A DNA stretch of 64,000 nucleotides from UBA8752 sp965657965. Lineage in GTDB: Bacteria > Bacteroidota > Bacteroidia > Flavobacteriales_D > Sanyastnellaceae. The number at the start of each line of letters is the position of its first letter. Positions within the stretch are counted from its first letter, which is position 1. Below the pieces are notes generated by a model that was not told the origin of the DNA, did not search any database, and worked only from the letters and a program-made list of their open reading frames with translations. The stretch lies in NCBI GenBank assembly GCA_965657965.1, contig CBFHQM010000005.1:49461-113460 (forward strand), written 5' to 3'. A program made the translations under genes and the position numbers. This document shows, piece after piece, positions 43,401-51,069 of the stretch.

Positions 43401-44122
43401 TAGCACAGTTGGACATTGTTGCCGCCACCCACGGCAACCGAGCCATCTTCGGAGAACACGACTTGGTAGCTGACGGTGCGTTCATCGTGGTTGTTGTAGT
43501 ATCCAACATCGACCCAGTTCACGTAGACCGCGGTGGGGGTAATGCGGTAATAAATGTCACCTGTAAGGCGATAGTCTGCATCTGCCCAGAAGCCGGAGAT
43601 GATGTTGTAGTCTGAATCTGGAAGCTCCTCTGGGGTCCAGTCAATAACGGGCTCCACAAAGGAGATGAGGCCTTTGGAGTTGATGTAAAACTCATCGTAT
43701 TCAACGCCGAAAAGGTCGAATGTGAAGGGCAAAGAAAGAGGGCCGTGTGCGTAGTCCACGTCGATGCCCGCGCCGCCAGTAAACTGCTGCATTTCCGGCG
43801 TGATTTCGGTGTAGGTCTCGTCGGGTTCATTCCAACAATCACAATCCCCAGAACGCATCAAGCGCTGTTGTTTCCGCTCTTCTTTCCGCGCAAGGTATTC
43901 TGGTGTGTTCTGTCTGCGCTTGATCACGTCGATGACCGCTGTTTGGTCGTAGCCTTCCCAATTGCGGTAGACGTCCCACTCGCTGCGGTCCATCATCATG
44001 ACGGCAAATTCAAAGCCGCCGTATTTGCTGTGCAGGGCTTCGATTTCAGTGGGAAGGGGCGCTTGAGCGTCGGCTCCATTCGAGAACGACAGAAAAGCAA
44101 GGGCGATGAGGAGAGCTCTCAT
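40490..44122 (-). CDS. large secreted NIDO-like protein with T9SS type B sorting domain
   Basis: The start at MRALLIALAFLSFSNGADAQ (44122) gives a signal peptide and 1210 aa. The N-terminal 130 residues are charged. Residues about 130-290 resemble a NIDO domain: PLSLPFTFDLFGVEYDEFYI, then IISGFWADADYR, YVNWVDVGYY and SYQVVFSEDG. Several Ig/PKD-like beta modules with paired Cys follow. The end is a type B-like sorting domain (IPNIFTPGTAEGS, MVYDRWGNQVFYS, SSGTHYYLLTL). NIDO domains mediate adhesion in animals and are found in bacterial surface proteins. A surface or matrix adhesion role is likely but not proven. A weak -7 box (TATATTTA) lies at 44150-44157. Confidence 0.82.
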   Translation of the reverse strand: MRALLIALAFLSFSNGADAQAPLPTEIEALHSKYGGFEFAVMMMDRSEWDVYRNWEGYDQTAVIDVIKRRQNTPEYLARKEERKQQRLMRSGDCDCWNEPDETYTEITPEMQQFTGGAGIDVDYAHGPLSLPFTFDLFGVEYDEFYINSKGLISFVEPVIDWTPEELPDSDYNIISGFWADADYRLTGDIYYRITPTAVYVNWVDVGYYNNHDERTVSYQVVFSEDGSVAVGGGNNVQLCYEDMQWAHGDVGGAGGCCGTDPATVGVDVQNNTDNFVQFGRFNFTDDTYNGPYGASENEQDGCLWLNGKDFCVNVSGASPNQSPVPTVTPGGGCADTLFVCLNDTLDLNIGFLAPESDQTVTIGVSEIGALTNNGTYEENGITYLDAFLAGTPENVGVYDIEITATDNGTPEAETTLSYVVSVIDVELPALVVEGDLSICSGQETTITCNDDFDSYFWSLGCFDAECTYSFGGTFSVTASLDVGCSATQDFFIDQSLYFLPDVCIEPNPICGDDTAIVTVCDPDMDSFVEYEWDGDWNGAGGEIVVPATELGDTAIGVTPGSFRILITNDDGCQGQRVFNVEQVTQVIPDITIPPVCDSLYSVQFEGGYTTPDAGPLLIYMVSSEATGWGGDNYLEVNITDEDGNVETFILTSFEVFTAHTNIEVSLGNLVEITLVTGPNAPVDDFSFSVYNCTTANPEPVDDLPAGGGLVYSSTADCVVDPVGGTWSVGQGTGFFSDPTEFNTFFTPTSGLGLYEVCFTDDNCGYSACYPMETSTTPTGNLIGPAGNLVDDNTYLLCDGEAANFQMDTTFQGTLDPIDWPEASSDQGFFAEYQFNSPGEYNLSVTLSNLCGTFDFPFTIYSSNQVDPSLEDVVVCEDGTEVILDSGLDPADGADLEWLLDNATINGEDDPLLTTDEAGEYCIEATNECGTAEACAEVQIFVPIPSPLPNYSLNCEGGNTVFIDPLTDNDWTVTWEDGTVADTYTATFNPHHDNWLTASFEDPLGCASFDDSTFVWMGYPVELGDMQPNQTSDNTPIFLCPEIPNTFELNSTNAVDWNWSLEFQFGTPSPSNLNFLQEDEVTFTSAQILDTTYWYSPLVLIGTALNPCTPAGLSHEWEVQIDACEIKIPNIFTPGTAEGSIGKNDKFEIEGLLKYDGSILMVYDRWGNQVFYSANYDNEWDARDVSSGTHYYLLTLPNGKDFSGSVMIAR

Positions 44123-44293
44123 AGGATGTTGTGATTCACGCGGGGGGGCTAAATATACTGAACAGCTGAGGCTCAATGCCACTCAATGGCAAAGGTTCAG
44201 TCAGTAAAGTCCCGGAAAGCGAGAGAAAACAACAATTTGGGGGCCTCTATGTCCGCCTGAAGGCCCGGGACAGGCGTACTTTAGTGGTCCCAC

Positions 44294-46081
44294 ATGAAGA
44301 ACATTCGAAACTTCTGCATCATTGCGCACATCGACCACGGAAAAAGCACCTTGGCCGACCGTCTTCTTCAGGCCACCGGAACGGTGACTGAGCGTCAACT
44401 GCAAGAGCAGACGTTGGACGACATGGATTTGGAAAGAGAGCGCGGCATCACCATCAAGAGCCACGCCATCCAAATGAACTACGCCCAAGACGGGCAAGAG
44501 TATGTGCTCAACCTCATCGACACGCCAGGGCACGTTGACTTTAGTTACGAAGTCAGCCGCTCCATCGCCGCGTGCGAGGGTGCGCTTCTGATTGTGGATG
44601 CCACCCAAGGCATCGAAGCGCAAACCATTTCCAACCTCTATCTCGCCATTGAGCACGATTTGGAAATCATCCCGGTGCTGAACAAAATGGACCTGCCTAG
44701 TGCGGATCCCGAAGAAGTGATGGATCAGATTGTGGACCTGATTGGTTGCGACGTGGACGACATTCTTCCCGCCAGCGGAAAAACAGGCCTGGGTGTAGAC
44801 AAGATCCTCGAGGCCATCGTGGCACGCGTACCTGCGCCAAATGGCGATGAAGAAGGGCCGTTCCAAGCCATGGTGTTTGACTCGGTCTTCAACTCTTTTC
44901 GCGGCATTATCGCCTATTACCGGGTGCTCAATGGGGAAATCAAAAAGGGAGACCGCGTGCGGTTCTTCAACACTGGAAAAGAATACAACGCCGACGAAGT
45001 GGGGGTTCTTGGATTGGACTTGGTGCCAAGCCAACATGTTTCCACGGGCAATGTGGGGTACATCATCTCTGGAATTAAAGACGCCAAGGAGGTGAAAGTG
45101 GGGGATACGCTCACATTGGCCAGTCGTCCATGCGAAGGTGCTGTGAAGGGGTTTGAGGACGTCAAGCCAATGGTGTTTGCCGGCATCTACCCCGTGGACA
45201 CCGAAGACTACGAGGAGCTCCGTTACAGCATGGAGAAGTTGCAGCTCAACGACGCGTCACTTGTGTTTGAGCCCGAAAGCTCGGCCGCGTTGGGTTTTGG
45301 GTTTCGGTGTGGCTTCCTCGGAATGTTGCACATGGAAATTGTGCAGGAACGCCTGGAGCGGGAGTTCAATATGATTGTGATCACCACGGTTCCCAACGTG
45401 AGTTACATCTGCCATCCCAAAAAAGGGGAGCCATTGGTCATCAACAACCCATCCGAACTGCCCGACCCGAGCAAGTTGGATCACGTTGAAGAGCCCTTCA
45501 TTAAAGCGCAAATCATCACGAAATCTGAATACGTTGGGGCCATCATGACGCTTTGCATCGACAAGCGCGGCGTGTTGCACAATCAGGTTTATTTGACATC
45601 GGATAGGGTAGAATTGACCTTTTCGATGCCCTTGGGGGAGATTGTCTTCGACTTCTACGACAAGCTCAAAAGTGTGTCTCGTGGCTATGCGTCATTTGAT
45701 TACTTCCCAGAAGATTACCAGCCATCTCAGTTGGTGAAGTTGGACATCCTCATCAACGGCGACCAAGTAGACGCATTGTCTGCACTGGTTCACCGTTCGA
45801 ATGCCTTTGAATTGGGCAAAAAGATTTGCGCCAAGCTCAAGGAGTTGATTCCTCGCCAGCAGTTCATGATTGCGCTTCAGGCCGCCATTGGGGCCAAAAT
45901 CATCGCTCGGGAGACCATTAAGCCGGTTAGAAAGGACGTGACTGCGAAGTGTTATGGTGGCGACATCACGCGGAAGCGGAAGCTGTTGGAAAAGCAGAAA
46001 AAGGGAAAGAAGCGCATGCGTCAGGTGGGCTCAGTGGAGGTGCCACAAGAGGCTTTCTTGGCGGTGCTCAAGCTCGATTGA
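44294..46081 (+). CDS. lepA: elongation factor 4 (LepA), back-translocating GTPase
   Basis: This 595-aa GTPase has the usual length and all G motifs: AHIDHGKST (G1), ERERGITIK (G2), DTPGHVDF (G3), NKMD (G4). The C-terminal LepA-specific domain is intact (VRKDVTAKCYGGDITRKRKL, KKRMRQVGSVEVPQEAF). It binds ribosomes and acts in translation or 30S biogenesis. ATG 44294 gives the family's standard start, MKNIRNFCIIAHID. The 170-base leader contains competing inverted repeats (44209-44271). It is convergent with rlmN. Confidence 0.97.
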   Translation: MKNIRNFCIIAHIDHGKSTLADRLLQATGTVTERQLQEQTLDDMDLERERGITIKSHAIQMNYAQDGQEYVLNLIDTPGHVDFSYEVSRSIAACEGALLIVDATQGIEAQTISNLYLAIEHDLEIIPVLNKMDLPSADPEEVMDQIVDLIGCDVDDILPASGKTGLGVDKILEAIVARVPAPNGDEEGPFQAMVFDSVFNSFRGIIAYYRVLNGEIKKGDRVRFFNTGKEYNADEVGVLGLDLVPSQHVSTGNVGYIISGIKDAKEVKVGDTLTLASRPCEGAVKGFEDVKPMVFAGIYPVDTEDYEELRYSMEKLQLNDASLVFEPESSAALGFGFRCGFLGMLHMEIVQERLEREFNMIVITTVPNVSYICHPKKGEPLVINNPSELPDPSKLDHVEEPFIKAQIITKSEYVGAIMTLCIDKRGVLHNQVYLTSDRVELTFSMPLGEIVFDFYDKLKSVSRGYASFDYFPEDYQPSQLVKLDILINGDQVDALSALVHRSNAFELGKKICAKLKELIPRQQFMIALQAAIGAKIIARETIKPVRKDVTAKCYGGDITRKRKLLEKQKKGKKRMRQVGSVEVPQEAFLAVLKLD

Positions 46082-46103
46082 GCCTCCCCGTTTTCCAGAA
46101 ATC

Positions 46104-47156
46104 TCAGCCTTGGCTGTTGGCCAGCTTGTTCTTGTTGGCCAACTGACCACACGCGGCGTCGATGTCCTGGCCTCGAGAGCGCCTTACGTTGACCACCATG
46201 TTGAATTTGTTTTCGAGAAAATCTCGGAACTCGTCGGTTTTTTGGGCGTCCGCTTTTTGAAATAAGGCGTCGTCAATGGGGTTGTACTCGATCAGGTTCA
46301 CTTTGCAAGGAACACACGAGGCAAAGCGGGCCAAGTCTCTCGCGTCCTCGATGTCATCGTTGAAACCGCCGAGAAGGATGTACTCAAAGGTCACGCGGGT
46401 GCCGGTCTTGTCGTGGAAATGGAGGAGGGCGTCCCGCAACCTCGACAGGTCGTTGGTTTCGTTGATCTCCATGATGCGGTTTCGCTTTGCGTCCTCCGCA
46501 GCATGAAGACTCAATGCCAGGTTGAATTTGACTTCATCGTCGCCAAGCTTGTGGATCATCTTGGCAATGCCCGCGGTGGACACCGTGATCCTTTTGGGGC
46601 TCATGCCCAATCCCGGGGTTCCTGTAATGCGGTCAACGGATTCTAAAACGTTCCGGTAGTTCAGCAAGGGCTCGCCCATCCCCATATAGACGATGTTGGT
46701 CAGGGCGTGTTGATGGTGACGTTCTGCCAAGCGCGCAATGTGTCGAACTTGATCAACGATTTCTCCTGCCGTTAAGTTTCGAAGAAGCTTCAGGCGTCCG
46801 GTGGCACAAAAGGCACACGACAAGCTGCACCCTACTTGGCTGCTAATGCAGGCGGTCATTCTTTCCCGGGCGGGAATCAGAACGCCTTCGACCACCTTTC
46901 CGGGTTCGATGGGGAACGCACACTTCACGGTTCCGTCCCGGCTCACCTGTTCCTCCTCTGGGGCGATGGCACTCAGGGAATAAGCGTCACTCAGTGCTGA
47001 ACGCAGTCCTTGAGGAAGATTGGTCATCTCAGAGAACCCACGCGCACCTTTGGTCCAAATCCATTCGGCAATTTGCTTGCTTCTGAATGCGGGTTGACCC
47101 AACTCGACCAGGGCTGCACGGAGTGCATCGTCGCTAAGGGTGCGGATATCGGTCAT
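46104..47156 (-). CDS. rlmN: 23S rRNA/tRNA (adenine-C2)-methyltransferase RlmN
   Basis: A radical SAM enzyme of about 350 aa with the cluster motif CSLSCAFCATG, the preceding SSQVGC, GMGEPLLNY, SLHAAEDAKR and, near the C-terminus, the methyl-carrying Cys region DIDAACGQL. It methylates C2 of A2503 in 23S rRNA and A37 in some tRNAs. I use ATG 47156 (MTDIRTLSD); ATG 47165 adds three residues. A near-consensus -7 box (TAACTTCG) at 47173-47180 would leave almost no leader for the longer form. The gene stands alone between lepA and a response-regulator gene. Confidence 0.95.
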   Translation of the reverse strand: MTDIRTLSDDALRAALVELGQPAFRSKQIAEWIWTKGARGFSEMTNLPQGLRSALSDAYSLSAIAPEEEQVSRDGTVKCAFPIEPGKVVEGVLIPARERMTACISSQVGCSLSCAFCATGRLKLLRNLTAGEIVDQVRHIARLAERHHQHALTNIVYMGMGEPLLNYRNVLESVDRITGTPGLGMSPKRITVSTAGIAKMIHKLGDDEVKFNLALSLHAAEDAKRNRIMEINETNDLSRLRDALLHFHDKTGTRVTFEYILLGGFNDDIEDARDLARFASCVPCKVNLIEYNPIDDALFQKADAQKTDEFRDFLENKFNMVVNVRRSRGQDIDAACGQLANKNKLANSQG

Positions 47157-47201
47157 CGCGGTCATGTGTCCGCGAAGTTAGTCTCGAGATTCTCGAAGCG
47201 T

Positions 47202-47963
47202 TTAAGCGAGAGCGGCATCAAGCCCACCACTGTTGTCGTCGGACAGCAGTTCAGCCATTCGGCGACGCAAGTCTTCGCGTTTGCGGACAGCCAGGGCGAT
47301 TTCCTTTCCATTCACAAGCGTGATGGAATTCGTCCGGTAGTTGCACTGACGAATTTTATTGAGGTGGACCAATTGACTGTTGTGGACCCGAACAAATTTG
47401 GAGTTGTCGATTAGACTCTCGACATACTTCAGGTTTTTGGAAACCATCAATCGGGAGCCGTCAGACTTGTAAATGCAGGCATAGCTTCCGCTGGCTTCTA
47501 CGTGCATGATTTCTGAGTGGCGGATAAAGTGGCGCTGGCCCGATGTGGTGATCTCAAGCTTGCGATGAAAATCACCGTTCTCCAGCATTTTGATGCGGAA
47601 GTGCTCTCTGATTCGCTCGGCACAAGACTTCAAGTCAACGGCGTCAATGGGCTTCAAGAGGTAGTCAAAAGCTTGTCGTCGGATGGCGTCAATGGCATAG
47701 TCTTGGTAGGTGGTGTAGAAGACCACGTAGAACTCACGATCGTCAAATCGATCAATCAAGTCCAACCCGGATTCAAAGGGCATTCGAATGTCGACGAACA
47801 CAATATGGGGGCGGCCATTTCGAATGGCGTCGTAGCCTATTCGAGCGTTGGGAGCTTGATCAATGACGCGGATGAACGGACAGTGACGTTCGATCTGGCT
47901 GTGCAAGACTTCACGGGCGGGCGCTTCATCATCAACGATGATGGCATCGAGCTGGGCATTCAT
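47202..47963 (-). CDS. LytTR-family response regulator without a nearby kinase
   Basis: A 253-aa receiver-LytTR protein. The receiver has the acidic pair in AIIVDDE, phosphoacceptor Asp in VFVDIRMP and Lys in YLLKPIDA. The LytTR domain begins near residue 150 and includes FVRVHNSQLVHLNKI. The start MNAQLDAIIVDD at 47963 is chosen because a perfect promoter at 48020-48052 places transcription start almost at the frame start of 48008, leaving no leader for that form. No histidine kinase is adjacent; the usual partners are LytS-like membrane kinases. Confidence 0.9.
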   Translation of the reverse strand: MNAQLDAIIVDDEAPAREVLHSQIERHCPFIRVIDQAPNARIGYDAIRNGRPHIVFVDIRMPFESGLDLIDRFDDREFYVVFYTTYQDYAIDAIRRQAFDYLLKPIDAVDLKSCAERIREHFRIKMLENGDFHRKLEITTSGQRHFIRHSEIMHVEASGSYACIYKSDGSRLMVSKNLKYVESLIDNSKFVRVHNSQLVHLNKIRQCNYRTNSITLVNGKEIALAVRKREDLRRRMAELLSDDNSGGLDAALA

Positions 47964-48019
47964 TGGCGGACGATTTGGTTGTAGCATCGAAAGAATCATT
48001 TCTTGCAAGCCTACAAAAT

Positions 48020-48052
48020 CAAATATACGAATTCGACTCGGTAAAAAGCAAA
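48020..48052 (-). promoter_or_regulatory. promoter of the LytTR regulator gene
   Basis: On the minus strand, TTTG (48052-48049), 21 bases, then TATATTTG (48027-48020): an exact Bacteroidota promoter. It gives a leader of roughly 50 bases to ATG 47963. Confidence 0.7.
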
Positions 48053-48085
48053 TTCGCAGACGATAGAATGCGTTTTGTAGTCGTT

Positions 48086-49243
48086 TTAGAGGGGGTTCGC
48101 CACTCGGATGGCCATGTCTATCGTGGAATAAACGTCTCTGTCAACGTGTCGGATTTTTCCTGTTGGGCGGAAAAACCCGGTGCGGACAGCTACCAAGTCC
48201 AAATCGGGGACAGCGACAATGTATTGGCCGTGCAGACCGCTGTAATGGGTAAATCGATGTCCCTTATGTTCTCCCATCCACACTTGATATCCGTAGTGTT
48301 GAATGTCACTGCCATCGGCGATGACCCCGATGGGTTGCATGAGTCTCGCAATGAAGTCTTGACTCAAGACCTGTTTGTCTCCTACTCTTCCAGAGTCCAG
48401 GAGCAGTTGTCCGAGCCGCGCGTATTCAGATGCGGTGCTGTAGAAGCAGGCATAATTGCGCTCGTGCCCCCTGTTGTCGATGGCCCAGCACGCTTCTTCT
48501 TCTGCCCCTAGGGGCCCCCATATTTTCTGAGCGAACCACTCTCCGAGGGGAACGTCGATCACAGACAGCAGAATTTCTTGGAGCAGAAGGGTGTTGCCTC
48601 CTTGATATTTCCAGGTTGCGCCCGCTTGCCCTTCCACTTCGAATCCTTGGAGGCGGTCAAGCATGTTGTCGCCATAGGTGCACTTGGCCATGAAGCCAAT
48701 GGGGTTTTTGTAGTTCTCCCCGAATGGGATGTTGGACCGCATTTGCAGAACGTGCTCGATGGTCAAGTCCGCATTGCTGCCTTTGGCGTAGCGCGGCAGG
48801 TACTTCGACACACGGTCAAAGACAGAGAGCCTTCCCTCTTGCTCTGCGGCACCGATGGCCAACGCGGTCATGGTCTTGGCCATTGAAAACGAGTTGGTGC
48901 GCATGGTGTCAGCACCGGGGATGCGATCTGAACTCCAATCGAGCAGGAGGGTGTCGCGGTGTACCACGGCCAGAGCGGTGGTCTTGTACGCGTGGGTCGA
49001 GTCTAGGACGGCCGCTGGAAGCTCAAGGGAACCAAAATCGCCTCTCTTTGGCCAAGGACGTGGGGCTGAGGACGGGGGGATTCGCCGAACCGTCTTGAAT
49101 TGTAGGTCGTCGACTTGTGCGTTTTTGTACCCTCGGAAATAACACTCTTTGAGCCCAGCCCAAACATGGTTGTTGTCCGTAACCCAGCAGAGAGCGTAAA
49201 TGCAGGCGCAGACGACGGGGGTCCAAAGGATGGCTTTTTTCAT
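48086..49243 (-). CDS. serine beta-lactamase-like hydrolase (class C / PBP-like fold)
   Basis: The product is 385 aa from ATG 49243, where a hydrophobic signal (MKKAILWTPVVCACIYALCW) starts; the frame extension to 49474 lies over lipB and is rejected. Active-site motifs of the beta-lactamase/transpeptidase-like family are present: SFSMAKT (SxxK), the YxS/N-type motif in STASEYARLG, and a HxG-type motif in HYSGLHGQY. It is likely an esterase or peptidase of the periplasm, not necessarily a resistance enzyme. The ATGA overlap with the lipB stop shows it is cotranscribed after lipB. Confidence 0.88.
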   Translation of the reverse strand: MKKAILWTPVVCACIYALCWVTDNNHVWAGLKECYFRGYKNAQVDDLQFKTVRRIPPSSAPRPWPKRGDFGSLELPAAVLDSTHAYKTTALAVVHRDTLLLDWSSDRIPGADTMRTNSFSMAKTMTALAIGAAEQEGRLSVFDRVSKYLPRYAKGSNADLTIEHVLQMRSNIPFGENYKNPIGFMAKCTYGDNMLDRLQGFEVEGQAGATWKYQGGNTLLLQEILLSVIDVPLGEWFAQKIWGPLGAEEEACWAIDNRGHERNYACFYSTASEYARLGQLLLDSGRVGDKQVLSQDFIARLMQPIGVIADGSDIQHYGYQVWMGEHKGHRFTHYSGLHGQYIVAVPDLDLVAVRTGFFRPTGKIRHVDRDVYSTIDMAIRVANPL

Positions 49244-49989
49244 GTGGGGTTCTCTAATGGGGAGGCACCTAGAACTTCGAGCAAATGGGAGGCCAATGCG
49301 GACTGCACTTCTTTGAGGATGACCGGTCGTTTGGACTCCATGGCGAGGCTGGTTACACCGCGGTCTTGGATGCCGCAGGGCACGATGAGGTTGAAGAAGT
49401 CGAGGTCTGTAGAGAGGTTGAAGGCCAGCCCGTGCATGGTGACCCAACGGCTGCACTTGACGCCGATGGCACAAATTTTACGTGCTGCGATTCCGGCCTC
49501 TGGGTTTACCCAGACCCCGGTGAGCCCCTCGATCCGTCCAGTGGTGACGCCCCAGTCAGAACAGGTCCGCATAACAGCCTCTTCGAGTTGTCTCAAGTAC
49601 CAACCGATGTCGTTTCGAAATTGGTCAAGGTCCAAAATGGGGTAGGCCACCAGCTGGCCAGGACCATGATAGGTGATGTCTCCGCCGCGGTTGATTTCGT
49701 GGTATTCCACGCCGAGTTCAGCCAAACGGGTGGGCGAGGCCACAACATGGTTGGCGTCGCCACTCTTGCCAAGGGTCAGCACGTGGGGGTGTTCCACAAA
49801 CAAAAGGTGATGCTCGGGCCAAGGCAATTCCGTTGGGTTGTCTCCTTCGGCTCGACCCGTTTCGGGCAGACCGGCCCTGCGGCGTGCAATTTTTCTTTCT
49901 ACGGCGCGCTTGAGCAGCGTTTCTTGTAAATCCCAGGTGGGCTTGTAGGCCGCTCGGCCGAGGTCTTGTACCTGAACAATCGGCTTCAT
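49240..49989 (-). CDS. lipB: lipoyl(octanoyl) transferase
   Basis: This 249-aa enzyme moves octanoate from acyl carrier protein to lipoyl domains of 2-oxo acid dehydrogenases and the glycine cleavage system. The family signatures are intact: LTLGKSGDANHV, the substrate motif RGGDITYHGPGQLVAYPI, the catalytic Lys region ARKICAIGVKCSRWVTMHG and catalytic Cys in LIVPCGI. The start MKPIVQVQDLG at 49989 overlaps the isomerase stop as ATGA; upstream codons of the open frame belong to that gene's antisense. No lipA is in the window. Confidence 0.95.
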   Translation of the reverse strand: MKPIVQVQDLGRAAYKPTWDLQETLLKRAVERKIARRRAGLPETGRAEGDNPTELPWPEHHLLFVEHPHVLTLGKSGDANHVVASPTRLAELGVEYHEINRGGDITYHGPGQLVAYPILDLDQFRNDIGWYLRQLEEAVMRTCSDWGVTTGRIEGLTGVWVNPEAGIAARKICAIGVKCSRWVTMHGLAFNLSTDLDFFNLIVPCGIQDRGVTSLAMESKRPVILKEVQSALASHLLEVLGASPLENPT

Positions 49990-50981
49990 CCCATGTTGGC
50001 CAATTCGCCTTTGAGGTAGTCGATGTGGCGGATGTCGACCGGGTCCACCCCGGACATTTCGGCCATGAGCAGGGATACCCAGTCCCCGAGGTGCACCAAG
50101 TACATCCAGGACTGAACGCGTGAGGCCCCGTTGGCATGGACCTCCTTTACGCAGGCGCCAGCCTTTGCAAACAAGGCTTTGCACAGGCGCATGCGCTCAC
50201 TTGTGCGCGGGTGGTCCTCGTCGGTGTGGAGGAAAAGCGCGGAAATGTGCCCGTCTCCACTTTCCCAGCCCACAAGTTCGTTGTGGTTCATCTCGGGAAA
50301 CACGTGGTGATTGCAGAGCCGTTTGGCGTTCTCATTGATTTGCTGACGCCAGCGAATCAACACGGGCTCCAGGCTGGCATCTCCGTACAGCATGGGAGAT
50401 GTGTTGGAAAGCAACTCGGCCCATTGATCGGCCAATTCGATGGTCGCCTCCTGTTGTTTTGTGAGCCAATGGGCTGTCGCTTGGATGTCTTCGAGAACAG
50501 GGGTGTCTCCTTTGGGAGAATGACCCAAGGCCGAAAAGTGGTGAAGAAGCCCGGTCACGGCCCAGCCGAATTGGGAGCGCGGGGGGTGTCCTCCGGGCAC
50601 GATCAGAACCGGCCACTGGTTTGCTGTTGCAAGTTCGCCCAATGTGCCACCTGAGGTCAACGCACGCACTTGGGCACCGCGGGCGATTGCTGCCTCAAGC
50701 GCCGCCAGCGTCTCCTCTGTATTGCCGCTGTAGCTGCACGCAATGACCATGGTTGAAGGCCCTACCCATGCGGGGATTCTGTAGTCATGACAAGAGGCGA
50801 TCGGTACCCGCGCCTGGTCTCCGAGTAGCCCAGCCAAAAACCGCCCTCCAATGCCCGATCCTCCCATGCCCAAAACAAGGACGCGGTCGTGGACCGGAAT
50901 GGCTTCTGGCAAAGGTTGCTTGGCCATTGAATCTGCTGCCGATAACAGCTGATTTGGGAAGGATGCGATGAGTTCGCGCAT
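49986..50981 (-). CDS. SIS-domain sugar isomerase, bifunctional phosphoglucose/phosphomannose isomerase type
   Basis: A 331-aa protein with two SIS domains. The first has LGMGGSGIGGRFLAG and CSYSGNTEETL, the second has PEMNHNELVGWE with the conserved catalytic His/Glu region. It resembles the archaeal and bacterial bifunctional PGI/PMI family, which converts fructose 6-phosphate to glucose or mannose 6-phosphate. It is the first gene of the isomerase - lipB - serine hydrolase run, in which each pair overlaps by four bases. Confidence 0.88.
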   Translation of the reverse strand: MRELIASFPNQLLSAADSMAKQPLPEAIPVHDRVLVLGMGGSGIGGRFLAGLLGDQARVPIASCHDYRIPAWVGPSTMVIACSYSGNTEETLAALEAAIARGAQVRALTSGGTLGELATANQWPVLIVPGGHPPRSQFGWAVTGLLHHFSALGHSPKGDTPVLEDIQATAHWLTKQQEATIELADQWAELLSNTSPMLYGDASLEPVLIRWRQQINENAKRLCNHHVFPEMNHNELVGWESGDGHISALFLHTDEDHPRTSERMRLCKALFAKAGACVKEVHANGASRVQSWMYLVHLGDWVSLLMAEMSGVDPVDIRHIDYLKGELANMG

Positions 50982-51069
50982 GGGGTTCTACTGTGCCTCC
51001 AATTTACGCCGGTGCCGCTGTCGCTCCGCGACCTAAATTTCGGCGAGCAAATCGCCCCAAGGAACCACC

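Noticed and set aside
48086..49243. Antibiotic-resistance beta-lactamase
   Set aside because: The SxxK motif belongs to a broad family of esterases and peptidases; neighbours (lipB, isomerase) give no resistance context.
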